From CAKUIA01 sp044433115 (GTDB lineage Bacteria; Verrucomicrobiota; Verrucomicrobiia; Opitutales; Intestinicryptomonadaceae): 56,245 nt of DNA. Under the pieces are notes generated by a model. That model did not search any database and was not told the DNA's origin. It was given only the letters and a program-made list of their open reading frames with translations. The stretch spans positions 1-56,245 of the forward strand of contig JAWXTY010000009.1 in the NCBI GenBank assembly GCA_044433115.1, given 5' to 3'. Shown here piece after piece: positions 23,520 through 32,203 of the stretch. A program made the translations under genes and the position numbers. How positions within the stretch are numbered: position 1 is the first letter of the stretch; every line of letters begins with the position of its first letter.

Positions 23520-25483
23520 TGACTATAGATATTTCTACAATAAATAATGGGCTAAACGCCTGCATAACACTACCTGCTTCGAAGAGTATTACTAATAGGG
23601 CGTTGATTTTGGCGGCTCTTTCAAATAATAAGGTGAAGCTAGAAAACGTGCTAAATTCAAGAGACGCAAAGTTGGCAACTCAATGTTTAGTTGACTTGGG
23701 CTATAAGCTCGAAATAGAGGGAAATTCCATAAGCGTAGAAGGCAAAGGTGCAGATATTCCCAACAAGCAAGCGTCGCTATTTGTAGGTAACGCTGGGACT
23801 GCTGCAAGGTTTATAACTGCTCTATGTGCATTGGCAAAAGATGGAGTGTATCAACTCGATAGCGATGAGGAAATGTATAAGAGACCTATGAAGGGTCTGT
23901 TGCTTGCTCTTGAAAATCAAGGGGTGAAGTTTGAATTTAAAAAAGAGGAATACTGCTTTCCTTTTACTATGTATACTAGCAGTATCACTGGGGGCAATTT
24001 AAAGGTAGACGCACGCTTATCTAGCCAGATATTGTCGGCTTTACTTATGATTATGCCTTTTGCTAGCCAAGATAGCGTTTTGGAACTTGAGGGAAAAACA
24101 GTTTCTTATCCATTTTTGGATATGACTTTGAATATGATGAAGCAGTTTGGATTTCAAGCAAGTAAAGATGGCGATAAGTTTTTGGTAAAGAATATATTGC
24201 CTCTAAATCACTTGAGCGAATACTTCATTGAGCCAGACGCAACTGCAGCGAGCTACCCAATTTCTCTATCTGCTATACATAGTGGCGCAATCCTTATCAA
24301 AGACTACGCTAAATGCGTGCTTCAAGGAGATACTGCTTTCGAAAAATTGCTAAGCAAAGAGAATATTATTAATACGCAAATTGTAGGCGACGACATTTTA
24401 GTACGCAAAGGCAGTGCAATAACTGAAGATAAATCCTATGACTTCAACGCCTTTTCTGATACTTTCCTAAGCTTGGCGACTATTGCAACTACAATGCCTC
24501 ATAGCATAGAAATTACTGGAATTTCTCATACGAGAAAACAAGAGACTGACAGAATTTCTGCAATGGCTACAGAATTGTCTAAAATTACTAAGGCAGAAGA
24601 AAGCCCAGACGCTCTAAAGATTTATCCACTAGAGGCTCTAAAAAAATCTATAAATATAGATACATACAAAGACCATAGAGTGGCTATGAGCTTTGGCGTG
24701 CTTGGCTCATTGAATTTAAATGAGGGCAAGCCTTGGATTTCTATAAACGACCCTGAAACTTGCTCTAAAACTTGGCCTACTTTCTTTGAAGCCTTAGAGC
24801 AAATTAAAAAGGACTCGAAAATTTTCAAGACAGTTGCTATAGACGGAGGTGCTGCTGTTGGCAAATCTAGCGTATCTAAAGAGGCTGCAGCTTGCTTGAA
24901 TTATATGCACGTCGACACTGGAGCTCACTATAGAACTCTAAGTTATATACTTTTGTCAAAGGGGCTTTCTACATCTTCTAGCATAGAGGAAGTCGAAGAA
25001 GTGCTTGCTAAAATTGAAATAGGAACAGATATAATAAATCAAAATCAAGCGAGAATTACTATAGCAGGCGAGCTAATCGAAGACGCTCTAATTAGGACTA
25101 AGGAAATTAACGAGTCAGTAGCTGTATTTGCTTCTATGCCTATAATTAGGGAGTTCTTGAAAGCATATCAACGCTCAATGGCTCAAGTTGCTTTAGATAA
25201 AGGATTTAATGGATTGATAATGGAAGGAAGAGACATAACTTCTGTTATATTACCTGAGGCAAGCACAAAGATTTTCTTAGACGCAAACCCTGAAATAAGA
25301 GAATTACGCCGAGCTAAAGAAGGAATTAGCGACTCTATAGCCAAGAGAGACAAACTCGACTCTAATAGAAAAACTGCCCCTCTAATTTGCTCTGAAGGCA
25401 CTACCTTAATTGACACTTCGTATATGACTAAAGACGAAGTTGTCGCAACAGCTATAGCACTAATATTGAGTTCTAAAAATTAG
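23519..25483 (+). CDS. aroA-cmk: Fused EPSP synthase and cytidylate kinase
   Basis: Residues 1 to about 425 are 3-phosphoshikimate 1-carboxyvinyltransferase: SKSITNRALILAAL, GNAGTAARFITA, and the SHTRKQETDRI and TYKDHRVAMSFG motifs. From about residue 437 a cytidylate kinase follows: P-loop IDGGAAVGKSS, HVDTGAHYRTL, EGRDITSVILPEA and DSNRKTAPL. One chain therefore serves the shikimate pathway and CMP phosphorylation. Fusions of this kind are known in some lineages. The last codons (Ser-Ser-Lys-Asn-stop) are supplied by the left end of the hairpin repeat at 25471, so the native C-terminus may have been replaced when that element arrived. Confidence 0.9.
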   Translation: MTIDISTINNGLNACITLPASKSITNRALILAALSNNKVKLENVLNSRDAKLATQCLVDLGYKLEIEGNSISVEGKGADIPNKQASLFVGNAGTAARFITALCALAKDGVYQLDSDEEMYKRPMKGLLLALENQGVKFEFKKEEYCFPFTMYTSSITGGNLKVDARLSSQILSALLMIMPFASQDSVLELEGKTVSYPFLDMTLNMMKQFGFQASKDGDKFLVKNILPLNHLSEYFIEPDATAASYPISLSAIHSGAILIKDYAKCVLQGDTAFEKLLSKENIINTQIVGDDILVRKGSAITEDKSYDFNAFSDTFLSLATIATTMPHSIEITGISHTRKQETDRISAMATELSKITKAEESPDALKIYPLEALKKSINIDTYKDHRVAMSFGVLGSLNLNEGKPWISINDPETCSKTWPTFFEALEQIKKDSKIFKTVAIDGGAAVGKSSVSKEAAACLNYMHVDTGAHYRTLSYILLSKGLSTSSSIEEVEEVLAKIEIGTDIINQNQARITIAGELIEDALIRTKEINESVAVFASMPIIREFLKAYQRSMAQVALDKGFNGLIMEGRDITSVILPEASTKIFLDANPEIRELRRAKEGISDSIAKRDKLDSNRKTAPLICSEGTTLIDTSYMTKDEVVATAIALILSSKN

Positions 25484-25639
25484 CAATTAGTTATTTTTTA
25501 GATTATTTTTAGCGTAATTTTCTTGTTTTTTAAGGATAATAATGCAATTATTTGACGTAAAAAGAAGGAAATTCAAGCAAAAATAGGCAAAAAAGAATAA
25601 TTGCCCTTTTCTTTACTTTTCAAAAACTAATTTTTAGAA
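25471..25639. repeat. Copy A of a 169-bp long-hairpin repeat family
   Basis: The element begins TTCTAAAAATTAG and ends with its exact complement (25627-25639). Further inside, the arms also pair (for example ATTTTTAGCGTAATTTTC with the GAAATTCAAGCAAAAAT side). A central hairpin GATAAT/ATTATT sits at 25535-25552. Other copies: 36410-36596, 54822-54990 and a broken one at 52161-52226. It lies between aroA-cmk and plsC and provides the stop codon of the former. Confidence 0.85.
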
Positions 25640-25664
25640 CTCACCTAATATCAAAAAAATCGAA

Positions 25665-26324
25665 ATGAGAACATCTTTTGCTCCTTTAAAAGGAAATAGA
25701 ACTGGATTTTGCTTTGTATGGCACTTCTACTTGCAACTAAACGACATTTTAGGGCGTATAGATTATTATGGCTGGGAAAATATCCCTAAGGAAAATTGCA
25801 TAGTCGTTGCAAATCACGTTAGCTTTTACGACCCACCTGCTATGATTGCGTATTTCTTAAAGGATATTTCAGCTGTGGCAAGAAGTACTCTATCTAAAAA
25901 TAAATTGATGGACGCTTACTTTGAGTCGATGAACGCAATACTTATAAATAGAGATAAGGGAGGCGACTTAGGGGCGATAAAAGAATCTTTAAGACGAATT
26001 AAGGCAGGAGGCAATTTATTGATTTTCCCTGAGGGAACTAGAAGCCCAGATGGTAATATCCAAGAGGGCAAAGCTGGAGTTTCGGCTATTGCATTGCGTG
26101 CAAATGTCAAGATATTGCCAGTTCGTTCCTTTGGCTTTTTCGACATTATGCCAAAGACAGGCAGGATAAACGCAGGTACGCATATCAGCCTTGTTGCTGG
26201 CAAAGCTGTAGATATAAAAGACCTAGACCCATCTAAGGCAGACCCTAATAGATTGCAAACTATAGCAGATAAAATAATGCAACACATATCTGACATCAAA
26301 GAACCTTGGCAATACCAAGTCTAA
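25665..26324 (+). CDS. plsC: 1-acyl-sn-glycerol-3-phosphate acyltransferase
   Basis: The acyltransferase block I NHVSFYDPP (HxxxxD) and block III FPEGTRSPDG are present, together with the KAGVSAIALRANVKILPV block IV. It acylates lysophosphatidate at the inner membrane. At 219 residues it is a short family member. In many genomes plsC follows cmk, and here the order is kept apart from the hairpin repeat inserted between the two. A clear terminator follows. Confidence 0.88.
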   Translation: MRTSFAPLKGNRTGFCFVWHFYLQLNDILGRIDYYGWENIPKENCIVVANHVSFYDPPAMIAYFLKDISAVARSTLSKNKLMDAYFESMNAILINRDKGGDLGAIKESLRRIKAGGNLLIFPEGTRSPDGNIQEGKAGVSAIALRANVKILPVRSFGFFDIMPKTGRINAGTHISLVAGKAVDIKDLDPSKADPNRLQTIADKIMQHISDIKEPWQYQV

Positions 26325-26337
26325 AGTCAAAAAATTA

Positions 26338-26364
26338 AGCCACTATATTCTAGTGGCTTTTTTG
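26338..26364 (+). terminator. Intrinsic terminator after plsC
   Basis: AGCCACTA-TATTC-TAGTGGCT with a run of six Ts on the plus strand. On the minus strand it also has T-rich flanks and could serve the converging gene at 26375. Confidence 0.85.
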
Positions 26365-26374
26365 TGTAGAGGAA

Positions 26375-26881
26375 CTATTGAAAACTAATAGTACTAATCT
26401 TTTGATTAGGATAATTCACTTCTTCTTTTTTTGTAGGCTTAGGCTGAGAGAGCATTGCCCTAGCCTTTTTACGTATTTCTTGCTTTTTCTCAGCATTTGC
26501 AAAGCTTGGGTTTGTGCTATAAAAAAGTAGTAGCTCGTAGGCGTAGTCCGAAAAATACTTATCTTCAGCTAGCCCCAAGACAGGATAAGGCAAAGCATAT
26601 TTAGCCATCTGCTCTATAGATTTAGACTCAGCTTTAAGTGCTTTTTCAAAGAAAGCATTCGCAACTTTTTTCTGCTCAATTAAAAGTTTATTATTGCCTA
26701 TAGCCTTTTTATTTTCGTCAAAAAATGTGTCGAAAATTTCCTTAAATTCAGCCATTAAAGCTTGGTCAGCTTCCGACATATCTGCACAGTCCCTAGCTAG
26801 TCTATACTCATTCGCCTTTGTTACAAGTGGATTATTAGCTGTTGTAAGAATAAAAGCATTATCTGAAGGTGAAATTTTCAC
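26375..26881 (-). CDS. Hypothetical helical protein, possibly 5'-truncated
   Basis: 168 residues, Ala/Lys/Glu rich and helical, ending in a Lys/Pro-rich tail. The only start giving full length is a GTG at 26881 without a ribosome binding site, so the gene may have lost its 5' end. Just beyond the start the opposite strand reads FYSLGSVSIIKWIYNRIK to a stop at 26981, which looks like the tail of another lost membrane-protein gene. No family recognised. Confidence 0.4.
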   Translation of the reverse strand: MKISPSDNAFILTTANNPLVTKANEYRLARDCADMSEADQALMAEFKEIFDTFFDENKKAIGNNKLLIEQKKVANAFFEKALKAESKSIEQMAKYALPYPVLGLAEDKYFSDYAYELLLFYSTNPSFANAEKKQEIRKKARAMLSQPKPTKKEEVNYPNQKISTISFQ

Positions 26882-27194
26882 TTTAACATTTGTAATTATT
26901 TCTTTCTTTTATAGCCTAGGTAGCGTAAGCATAATAAAATGGATCTACAATAGAATAAAATACGATATAAGCGAAAACTAAAAATTACATTTTCACAAAC
27001 GTTAGGGTTTACCCGATTTTTTCAAAGCAACTGAGTTTGGTGTTAGCCCTTAAAAAAGTGTAAGAGGCGTTTGCGACTCCACCTCCTACAGGATAAAAGA
27101 GTATAGCAGTCTCACTACACTCTAATTATCTGCCAAATAATATAAACAAAGAAAAAACTCAAAAAGTCAAAAAACCTGCAGTTTTTTTTAAAAT

Positions 27195-27270
<76 letters not shown>

Positions 27271-27423
27271 TTGATTATCTTAATTAAATGACATACACTT
27301 TGTTCTTTAATTAATAAGTTATCTATAATCTATTATTTCTATGCAAATTGCAAGCTTTTTTTTAATTTATTTTTATTTTTTTGCTTTTTATAATTTATTT
27401 AACTTCTTTTGGGCTTCTTTTTC

Positions 27424-27561
27424 TTAAAAAACTCCGCACTTTAACAAGTTCTTAGTGTAAAACTCAAAGTGCTTAAAGTCATTTATCCCTCCCTTTTCAA
27501 TGTTTATTGCTGAAAAGATGAGTGTTTCTGAACGGGAGATATAACGAAGGTCGATAAAGGG
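27424..27561 (-). pseudogene. Coding-like relic beside the intron remnant
   Basis: On the minus strand an open stretch reads PFIDLRYISRSETLIFSAIN, then IEKGGINDFKHFEFYTKN, LLKCGVF and a stop, clearly protein-like, but a stop codon lies just upstream and no start exists. A second frame upstream (KNIFLPKTCSP) would join it by one frameshift. It may be the remains of the gene that flanked the intron's 3' side. Family not recognised. Confidence 0.45.
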
Positions 27562-27630
27562 CTACAAGTTTTAGGCAAGAAGATATTTTTCAAAGAAGGC
27601 GTAAAAACTTTTTCTACTTTTTTAATATCT

Positions 27631-27808
27631 ATCGAGTAGGAGCTAATCGTGAAATATTTTGCTCCTCTCACACCACCGTACGTACGGTTTTCCGTATACG
27701 GCGGTTCAATATATTATTTAAATGTGAACTTTAGTATAGTAACTACTTAGTGATGTTAACCCTCGCTTAGGACTTTCACCTCTTAGCTAATTGCCATACT
27801 CGGCACAC
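27631..27808 (-). mobile_element. Internally deleted group IIC intron (5' end plus domains V and VI)
   Basis: On the minus strand the element starts GTGTGCCGAGTATGGC (27808 downwards) and keeps GAGGTGAAAGTCC, like the 5' end of IIC introns such as that of Oceanobacillus iheyensis. Domain V (27672-27705) is exactly 34 nt: a 9-bp lower stem with one G-U, a 2-nt CG bulge, a 5-bp upper stem and an AAAA loop, with the CGC triad of class C. Domain VI (27631-27671) ends CTCCTACTCGAT with an unpaired A. The maturase gene and most of domains I-IV are missing. The 5' end lies directly behind the T run of the permease terminator, the usual IIC insertion site. Confidence 0.85.
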
Positions 27809-27809
27809 C

Positions 27810-27844
27810 AAAAAAAAGACCAACTCCTTAAGAATTGGTCTTTT
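27810..27844 (-). terminator. Intrinsic terminator of the NCS1 permease gene and IIC intron target
   Basis: AAAAGACCAA (27814-27823) pairs with TTGGTCTTTT (27835-27844). On the minus strand the stem is followed by an eight-T run, immediately before the intron 5' end at 27808. Confidence 0.9.
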
Positions 27845-27866
27845 GATTTGTTATTAAATTTACTTA

Positions 27867-29216
27867 TTATAGCTTAGGAGATTCCATTCCTGCTTTGCCT
27901 GCAACATAGTAAACTGCAAAGCCGATTAGGTATGCTAATAGTGTAGCCATTGGAACTGCTATGCCAAAGTTAGGTAACACACCAACGCCAAAACCGAATG
28001 CCCAAGCCAATAGACCTGCCATATTTACGCCCTTACGGCTGCCTGCCCACTCGCCCTTATGTAAGAGATATTCTGCTGTCATAGCACCACAGATAGGTCC
28101 GAAAGATGCACCTACGATTTGGAATACGCCGATTGCATTTGCTGCAACACCTGTAATTGCCAAGGCAACTGAAACTGCACCACCTGCAAATGCTGAAGCA
28201 TAAGGGCTGATTTTTGGCATCATAGTTCTAAATGAATTTACGCCAATGAAAGCTGAGAAACAGCCACCTGCGAATGCTGCAAATGCAAGAGCAAACATCA
28301 AAATCTTACCAAGACCATCGCCAACTAAAGCACACATTAATACATTTACAAATACATCATTATTTTTATCCATAGCATTTAATGCCTTAACTACTTCTGG
28401 GTTGCCACAAGCACCTGCAAGGATTAGAATAGAAAGACCTGCAACTATAGTGATAACGCCAGTTATACCAACTAAGCCACCTAATTGAATGTCTTTTTTG
28501 TCTCTTGCTGCTGTACCAATGTCTACACCAGCAGCCCCTGCTGTAGCAAAATAACCAAGTACGCAAGCAACTAATAGTGCGAATGCTCCAAAGCTAGAAG
28601 GTGCAACTGCTTCGCTTGCAATTTGTAGAGTAGCTGGGTCGAAATCACCCAATGTTGGTAAAGTTTTAACTAATAAGTATATTAAGATACCTAAAGGAAT
28701 TAAAGGCAAGAATGTTGAGATTTTCGCCACATATTGAATACCCTTTAAGCCTACGAATGTTGCACCTAAGCCAAAGACTGCCATTATGAGCCATTCAGGC
28801 ATAGAAGTCAATGTACCAGCTAATAGCTTTGATGACAAGAATACATTTACAGCCAACCAGCCAAATTGTAAGACACCCATTAACAACCCTGGCATAATCA
28901 CTGCCAATTTTGCTCCAAAAGAAGAGCTACCTATTACGTATAAATTCTTACCAGTTTTCATACCATATAATGCTGGTGCTAAAAAGAACAAGAAGTGAGA
29001 AATTAAAGCTGCAGCAATTACGCCTATTATAGGAAGAGCTATACCTTCAGACAAGCCCTTTTCAAAATAAACTGTTTGCATAATAGTGTTCCAAAATGCG
29101 AACCACAAGAATACGCCTGCGTATGTTGGGGCTGTATTTTTAAACCAAGCGGCTCGGTTCGACTGAGGGTTTGCCTGTGCTTCGGCTATATAAGAGGGGA
29201 TATTAGATTTGCTCAT
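27867..29216 (-). CDS. codB: NCS1-family nucleobase permease, cytosine-permease-like
   Basis: 449 residues with about 12 membrane segments. The N-terminus RAAWFKNTAPTYAGVFLWF matches the conserved start of cytosine permease-like NCS1 transporters, and GVDIGTAARD is a further family mark. It probably imports cytosine or a related base with a cation. No deaminase or nucleoside gene is adjacent, so substrate assignment is by similarity only. A purposeful AAAAGGAC ribosome binding site precedes the ATG. Confidence 0.8.
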   Translation of the reverse strand: MSKSNIPSYIAEAQANPQSNRAAWFKNTAPTYAGVFLWFAFWNTIMQTVYFEKGLSEGIALPIIGVIAAALISHFLFFLAPALYGMKTGKNLYVIGSSSFGAKLAVIMPGLLMGVLQFGWLAVNVFLSSKLLAGTLTSMPEWLIMAVFGLGATFVGLKGIQYVAKISTFLPLIPLGILIYLLVKTLPTLGDFDPATLQIASEAVAPSSFGAFALLVACVLGYFATAGAAGVDIGTAARDKKDIQLGGLVGITGVITIVAGLSILILAGACGNPEVVKALNAMDKNNDVFVNVLMCALVGDGLGKILMFALAFAAFAGGCFSAFIGVNSFRTMMPKISPYASAFAGGAVSVALAITGVAANAIGVFQIVGASFGPICGAMTAEYLLHKGEWAGSRKGVNMAGLLAWAFGFGVGVLPNFGIAVPMATLLAYLIGFAVYYVAGKAGMESPKL

Positions 29217-29444
29217 ATTGTCCTTTTGTATAATTAGAGTTTTTAATTAGTATTGTAATTTATATTATAATTTACAAGGCGATACTCATCTTAAGTGATG
29301 TCGTACATATCGTCTTTGCTCCTTACATTAGAGTATATTTTCACTTAATTGTAAAGCTTTTTATCTCAAAATATCTCAAAAAGGAAATTTTATCCTCTAA
29401 AAAGAAATCTTTACATATACAAACAAAGCTTCTAATCTAATACT

Positions 29445-30743
29445 ATGAAAAAATTACTTTTAGTTTCTCTTGCCTTTATCCTTGCTATTCCCCTTTTAGC
29501 TAGTACTTATGGGGGAGGAAGTGGCAATAACAAAGCTCCTATAATTAAAGGTATTAATTACAAGATGCAAAGGGCATTCCCGAGTATATTACACAATATA
29601 AAGGATATAGAAAATATGCGTAGGATTGCTGAAGAAGCCCAAGAAGATTCTAAGGCTTATCAGGCTTACAAGAACTTGAAATCTATGGAATATGCAAAGT
29701 CTGATTATGCTCCTCGTATATTAAATACAAAGTGTCGCATAGGCAAAGCAAACGAGATTGCCAGACCTGCAGATAGGGGCGAAAATTGGATTAATGGCTG
29801 GGAGGCTGACTTTTACGCTATGTCCTTAAATGCTATAATCTTTGCAATTACCCAAGATGAGGCTCACGCAAAAAAGACAGTCGAGTTACTAAATTTATAC
29901 GCTGACAATATTATTAGTACAGGAACAGGCAAGACCACCCCCTTAGCTGTAGGTATAAATATGATACACCCCATTTACGCTGTGGATATGATACAGTCGC
30001 TATCGCCTAAAAGCTTTAAAGAGGGCGAATACGAGAAAATCTGCAAGTGGCTAAAAGAGGTTGGAGTTTGCCCCGAAAGCGAAGTTTTCTATAACACACC
30101 TGCCTACACAAATGGTAATTGGGGAGCAACTCTTCTAATGAGCTACATTGCCTTAGCTGTCCTACTCGAGGATAATGCTATGTATAAAAAAGCCATAGAC
30201 CAATACTTATACTCATCTACCCTACAAGACAATGGCACGCTTCTTCATTATATAGACGACAATGGACAGTGCCAAGAAGCAGGCAGAGATGCAGCTCACT
30301 CTCAACTTGGTATATATGCTTTAAATATGGTAGCTGAAATTGCGTGGAAAAATGGTACAGACCTCTATAGTGCCTATGACTATAGACTAATGAAAGCTTT
30401 TGAGTACCTTGCCAAGTTTAATATGGGATATGATGACGTAGCCTATAAAACTTGGAAAGATGTTACTGTTAAGCAAAAATATTCTCGCTGGAAGGAAATA
30501 TCTCAAATAAATCGAGGCGATTTTAGAGATATTTATGAAATGCCATATAATCACTATGCAAATAGAATGGGGCTTAAAATGCCTTATACTAAAGAGTTGC
30601 TAGAACACATTGCACCTATGAACTACCCTAAGGCTAATAGTCGCTACACTTCGCCAACTAAATATAGTAGCAAATCAATCACTCAAGCAGACCACACAGG
30701 CTTTGGCTCTCTATTATTTAATAACGACGCTAAAATGCCTTAA
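29445..30743 (+). CDS. Secreted alginate-lyase-family protein
   Basis: A signal peptide (MKKLLLVSLAFILAIPLLAS) leads an alpha/alpha-toroid alginate_lyase domain: NGWEADFYAMSLNA, TNGNWGATLLMSYIA, GQCQEAGRDAAHSQLG and YNHYANRMGLKMP contain the Asn, His, Arg and Tyr positions used in this fold. At 432 residues it is full length. It would cut uronate-containing polysaccharide in the periplasm or outside the cell. With the SMP-30-like lactonase, beta-helix protein and sulfatase relic it supports a glycan-degrading lifestyle. It could also act on other polyuronates. Confidence 0.8.
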   Translation: MKKLLLVSLAFILAIPLLASTYGGGSGNNKAPIIKGINYKMQRAFPSILHNIKDIENMRRIAEEAQEDSKAYQAYKNLKSMEYAKSDYAPRILNTKCRIGKANEIARPADRGENWINGWEADFYAMSLNAIIFAITQDEAHAKKTVELLNLYADNIISTGTGKTTPLAVGINMIHPIYAVDMIQSLSPKSFKEGEYEKICKWLKEVGVCPESEVFYNTPAYTNGNWGATLLMSYIALAVLLEDNAMYKKAIDQYLYSSTLQDNGTLLHYIDDNGQCQEAGRDAAHSQLGIYALNMVAEIAWKNGTDLYSAYDYRLMKAFEYLAKFNMGYDDVAYKTWKDVTVKQKYSRWKEISQINRGDFRDIYEMPYNHYANRMGLKMPYTKELLEHIAPMNYPKANSRYTSPTKYSSKSITQADHTGFGSLLFNNDAKMP

Positions 30744-30862
30744 AAAAAGCGTCAATTCGTCTTTTTTGTCGATTTTTAGAAAACAGTGCAAAAATATTAT
30801 TGCTAATTTTGTAAAATTAGGCAAACTAAGTTTCATTATTTATAAATAGAAAGATAAAATTT

Positions 30863-32149
30863 ATGGCACAAGAATTAATAGGAAACGTATTGGTAGCTCA
30901 GTCAGGAGGACCAACAGCAGTGATAAATTCAAGTTTGGCAGGAGTTATTACAGAAGCTCTTAACCACGACTGTATAGAAGAAATTTACGGAGCGTTAAAT
31001 GGTATAGAAGGTATTATTTATGAACAATTAATAGATTTAGCCGAAGAAAGCCAACAAAATATTAGAGGTTTGCGTTCTACTCCAGGGGCAGCTCTTGGCT
31101 CTACTCGCTTTAAAATCCAAAAAGAAGAAGACTTCGAAAGAGTTATACAAGTTTGTATCGCTCACAATATCAGATACTTCTTCTACATCGGTGGCAACGA
31201 CTCTCAAGATACTACTAATAAAATATCTAAGGCTGCTGAAAAATACGAACACGATATGCGTGTTATAGGCATACCTAAGACTATTGATAATGACTTGACT
31301 ATGACTGACCACTGCCCAGGATATGGCTCTGTGGTTAAGTATGTATCTAGCTCTATCAGACAATTAGCTTGCGACCACGAAGGTATGGGCAATCACGACC
31401 TAGTTTCTATAGTTGAAGTTATGGGCAGAAACGCTGGCTGGATTGCTGCAGGTACTGCTATTGCTAAGCGTAGAAATCACCCAGAAGACGCTCCACATAT
31501 TATTTTATTACCAGAAGTTGCTTTCAATGCTGATAACTTCGTTGCTAGAGTTCAAGAAGTTCTAAGAGACAATAAGTTCTGCTTAGTTGTTGCTAGTGAA
31601 GGTTTAGTAGACGCTGATGGCAACTATCTAGCTGCTGCAACTGGTGCTGTTGACTCTTTCGGACACTCTCAATTAGGTGGCGTTGGCGAATATTTGCAAG
31701 CTTTGGTAAATTCTTCTTTAGAAGGAGTTAAGGCTCGTTCTTGCAAACTTGGACACATTCAAAGAGCTGGAGCTACTGTTAATTCTGCTACAGACTCAAA
31801 TGAAGCATTCTTATGTGGTCAAGAAGCTGTTAAAGCTGCTGTTAATGGCGAAAACGATATGATGGTTGCTCTAGTTCGTGGCGATACTGATAAGTATTCT
31901 TGCTTTACAACTCTTGTACCTCTTTCTGACGTTGCAAATGGCGTTAAAGTTTTCCCAACTAACTGGATTGGCGAAGATTATATGAGCATTTCTTTCAAGT
32001 TTAACAAGTACATCTTGCCTCTAATTCAAGGCGAAATTCCTGTTAATTACGAAAGTGGATTGCCTAGCTTTATAACTTTAGCTAAGAACAAAGTGGAAAC
32101 TGTGTTGCCTAGCTATAATAAAACTGAAGCTGAAGCTGAAGAAGAATAA
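30863..32149 (+). CDS. pfp: 6-phosphofructokinase, pyrophosphate-dependent type
   Basis: 428 residues. AQSGGPTAVINSS forms the phosphate loop. FYIGGNDSQDT replaces the GGDGS of ATP enzymes; the acidic residue after N is the position linked with pyrophosphate use. IPKTIDNDL and EVMGRNAGWIAAG complete the active site. It phosphorylates fructose 6-phosphate in glycolysis, reversibly if pyrophosphate-dependent. The donor is inferred from the motif only. It is followed after 54 bases by aspS, with a weak hairpin (GAGCTAC/GTAGCTC) between them. Confidence 0.85.
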   Translation: MAQELIGNVLVAQSGGPTAVINSSLAGVITEALNHDCIEEIYGALNGIEGIIYEQLIDLAEESQQNIRGLRSTPGAALGSTRFKIQKEEDFERVIQVCIAHNIRYFFYIGGNDSQDTTNKISKAAEKYEHDMRVIGIPKTIDNDLTMTDHCPGYGSVVKYVSSSIRQLACDHEGMGNHDLVSIVEVMGRNAGWIAAGTAIAKRRNHPEDAPHIILLPEVAFNADNFVARVQEVLRDNKFCLVVASEGLVDADGNYLAAATGAVDSFGHSQLGGVGEYLQALVNSSLEGVKARSCKLGHIQRAGATVNSATDSNEAFLCGQEAVKAAVNGENDMMVALVRGDTDKYSCFTTLVPLSDVANGVKVFPTNWIGEDYMSISFKFNKYILPLIQGEIPVNYESGLPSFITLAKNKVETVLPSYNKTEAEAEEE

Positions 32150-32203
32150 TTTAAATAGAGCTACTTAAGAAATTTAGGTAGCTCATAAATTTACAAAAAG
32201 AAT

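Noticed and set aside
29217..29345. Possible riboswitch upstream of the NCS1 permease, with ACGA loops like guanidine-II
   Set aside because: Only one ACGA lies in a plausible stem; the paired hairpins needed for mini-ykkC are absent, and no purine-riboswitch core is present.
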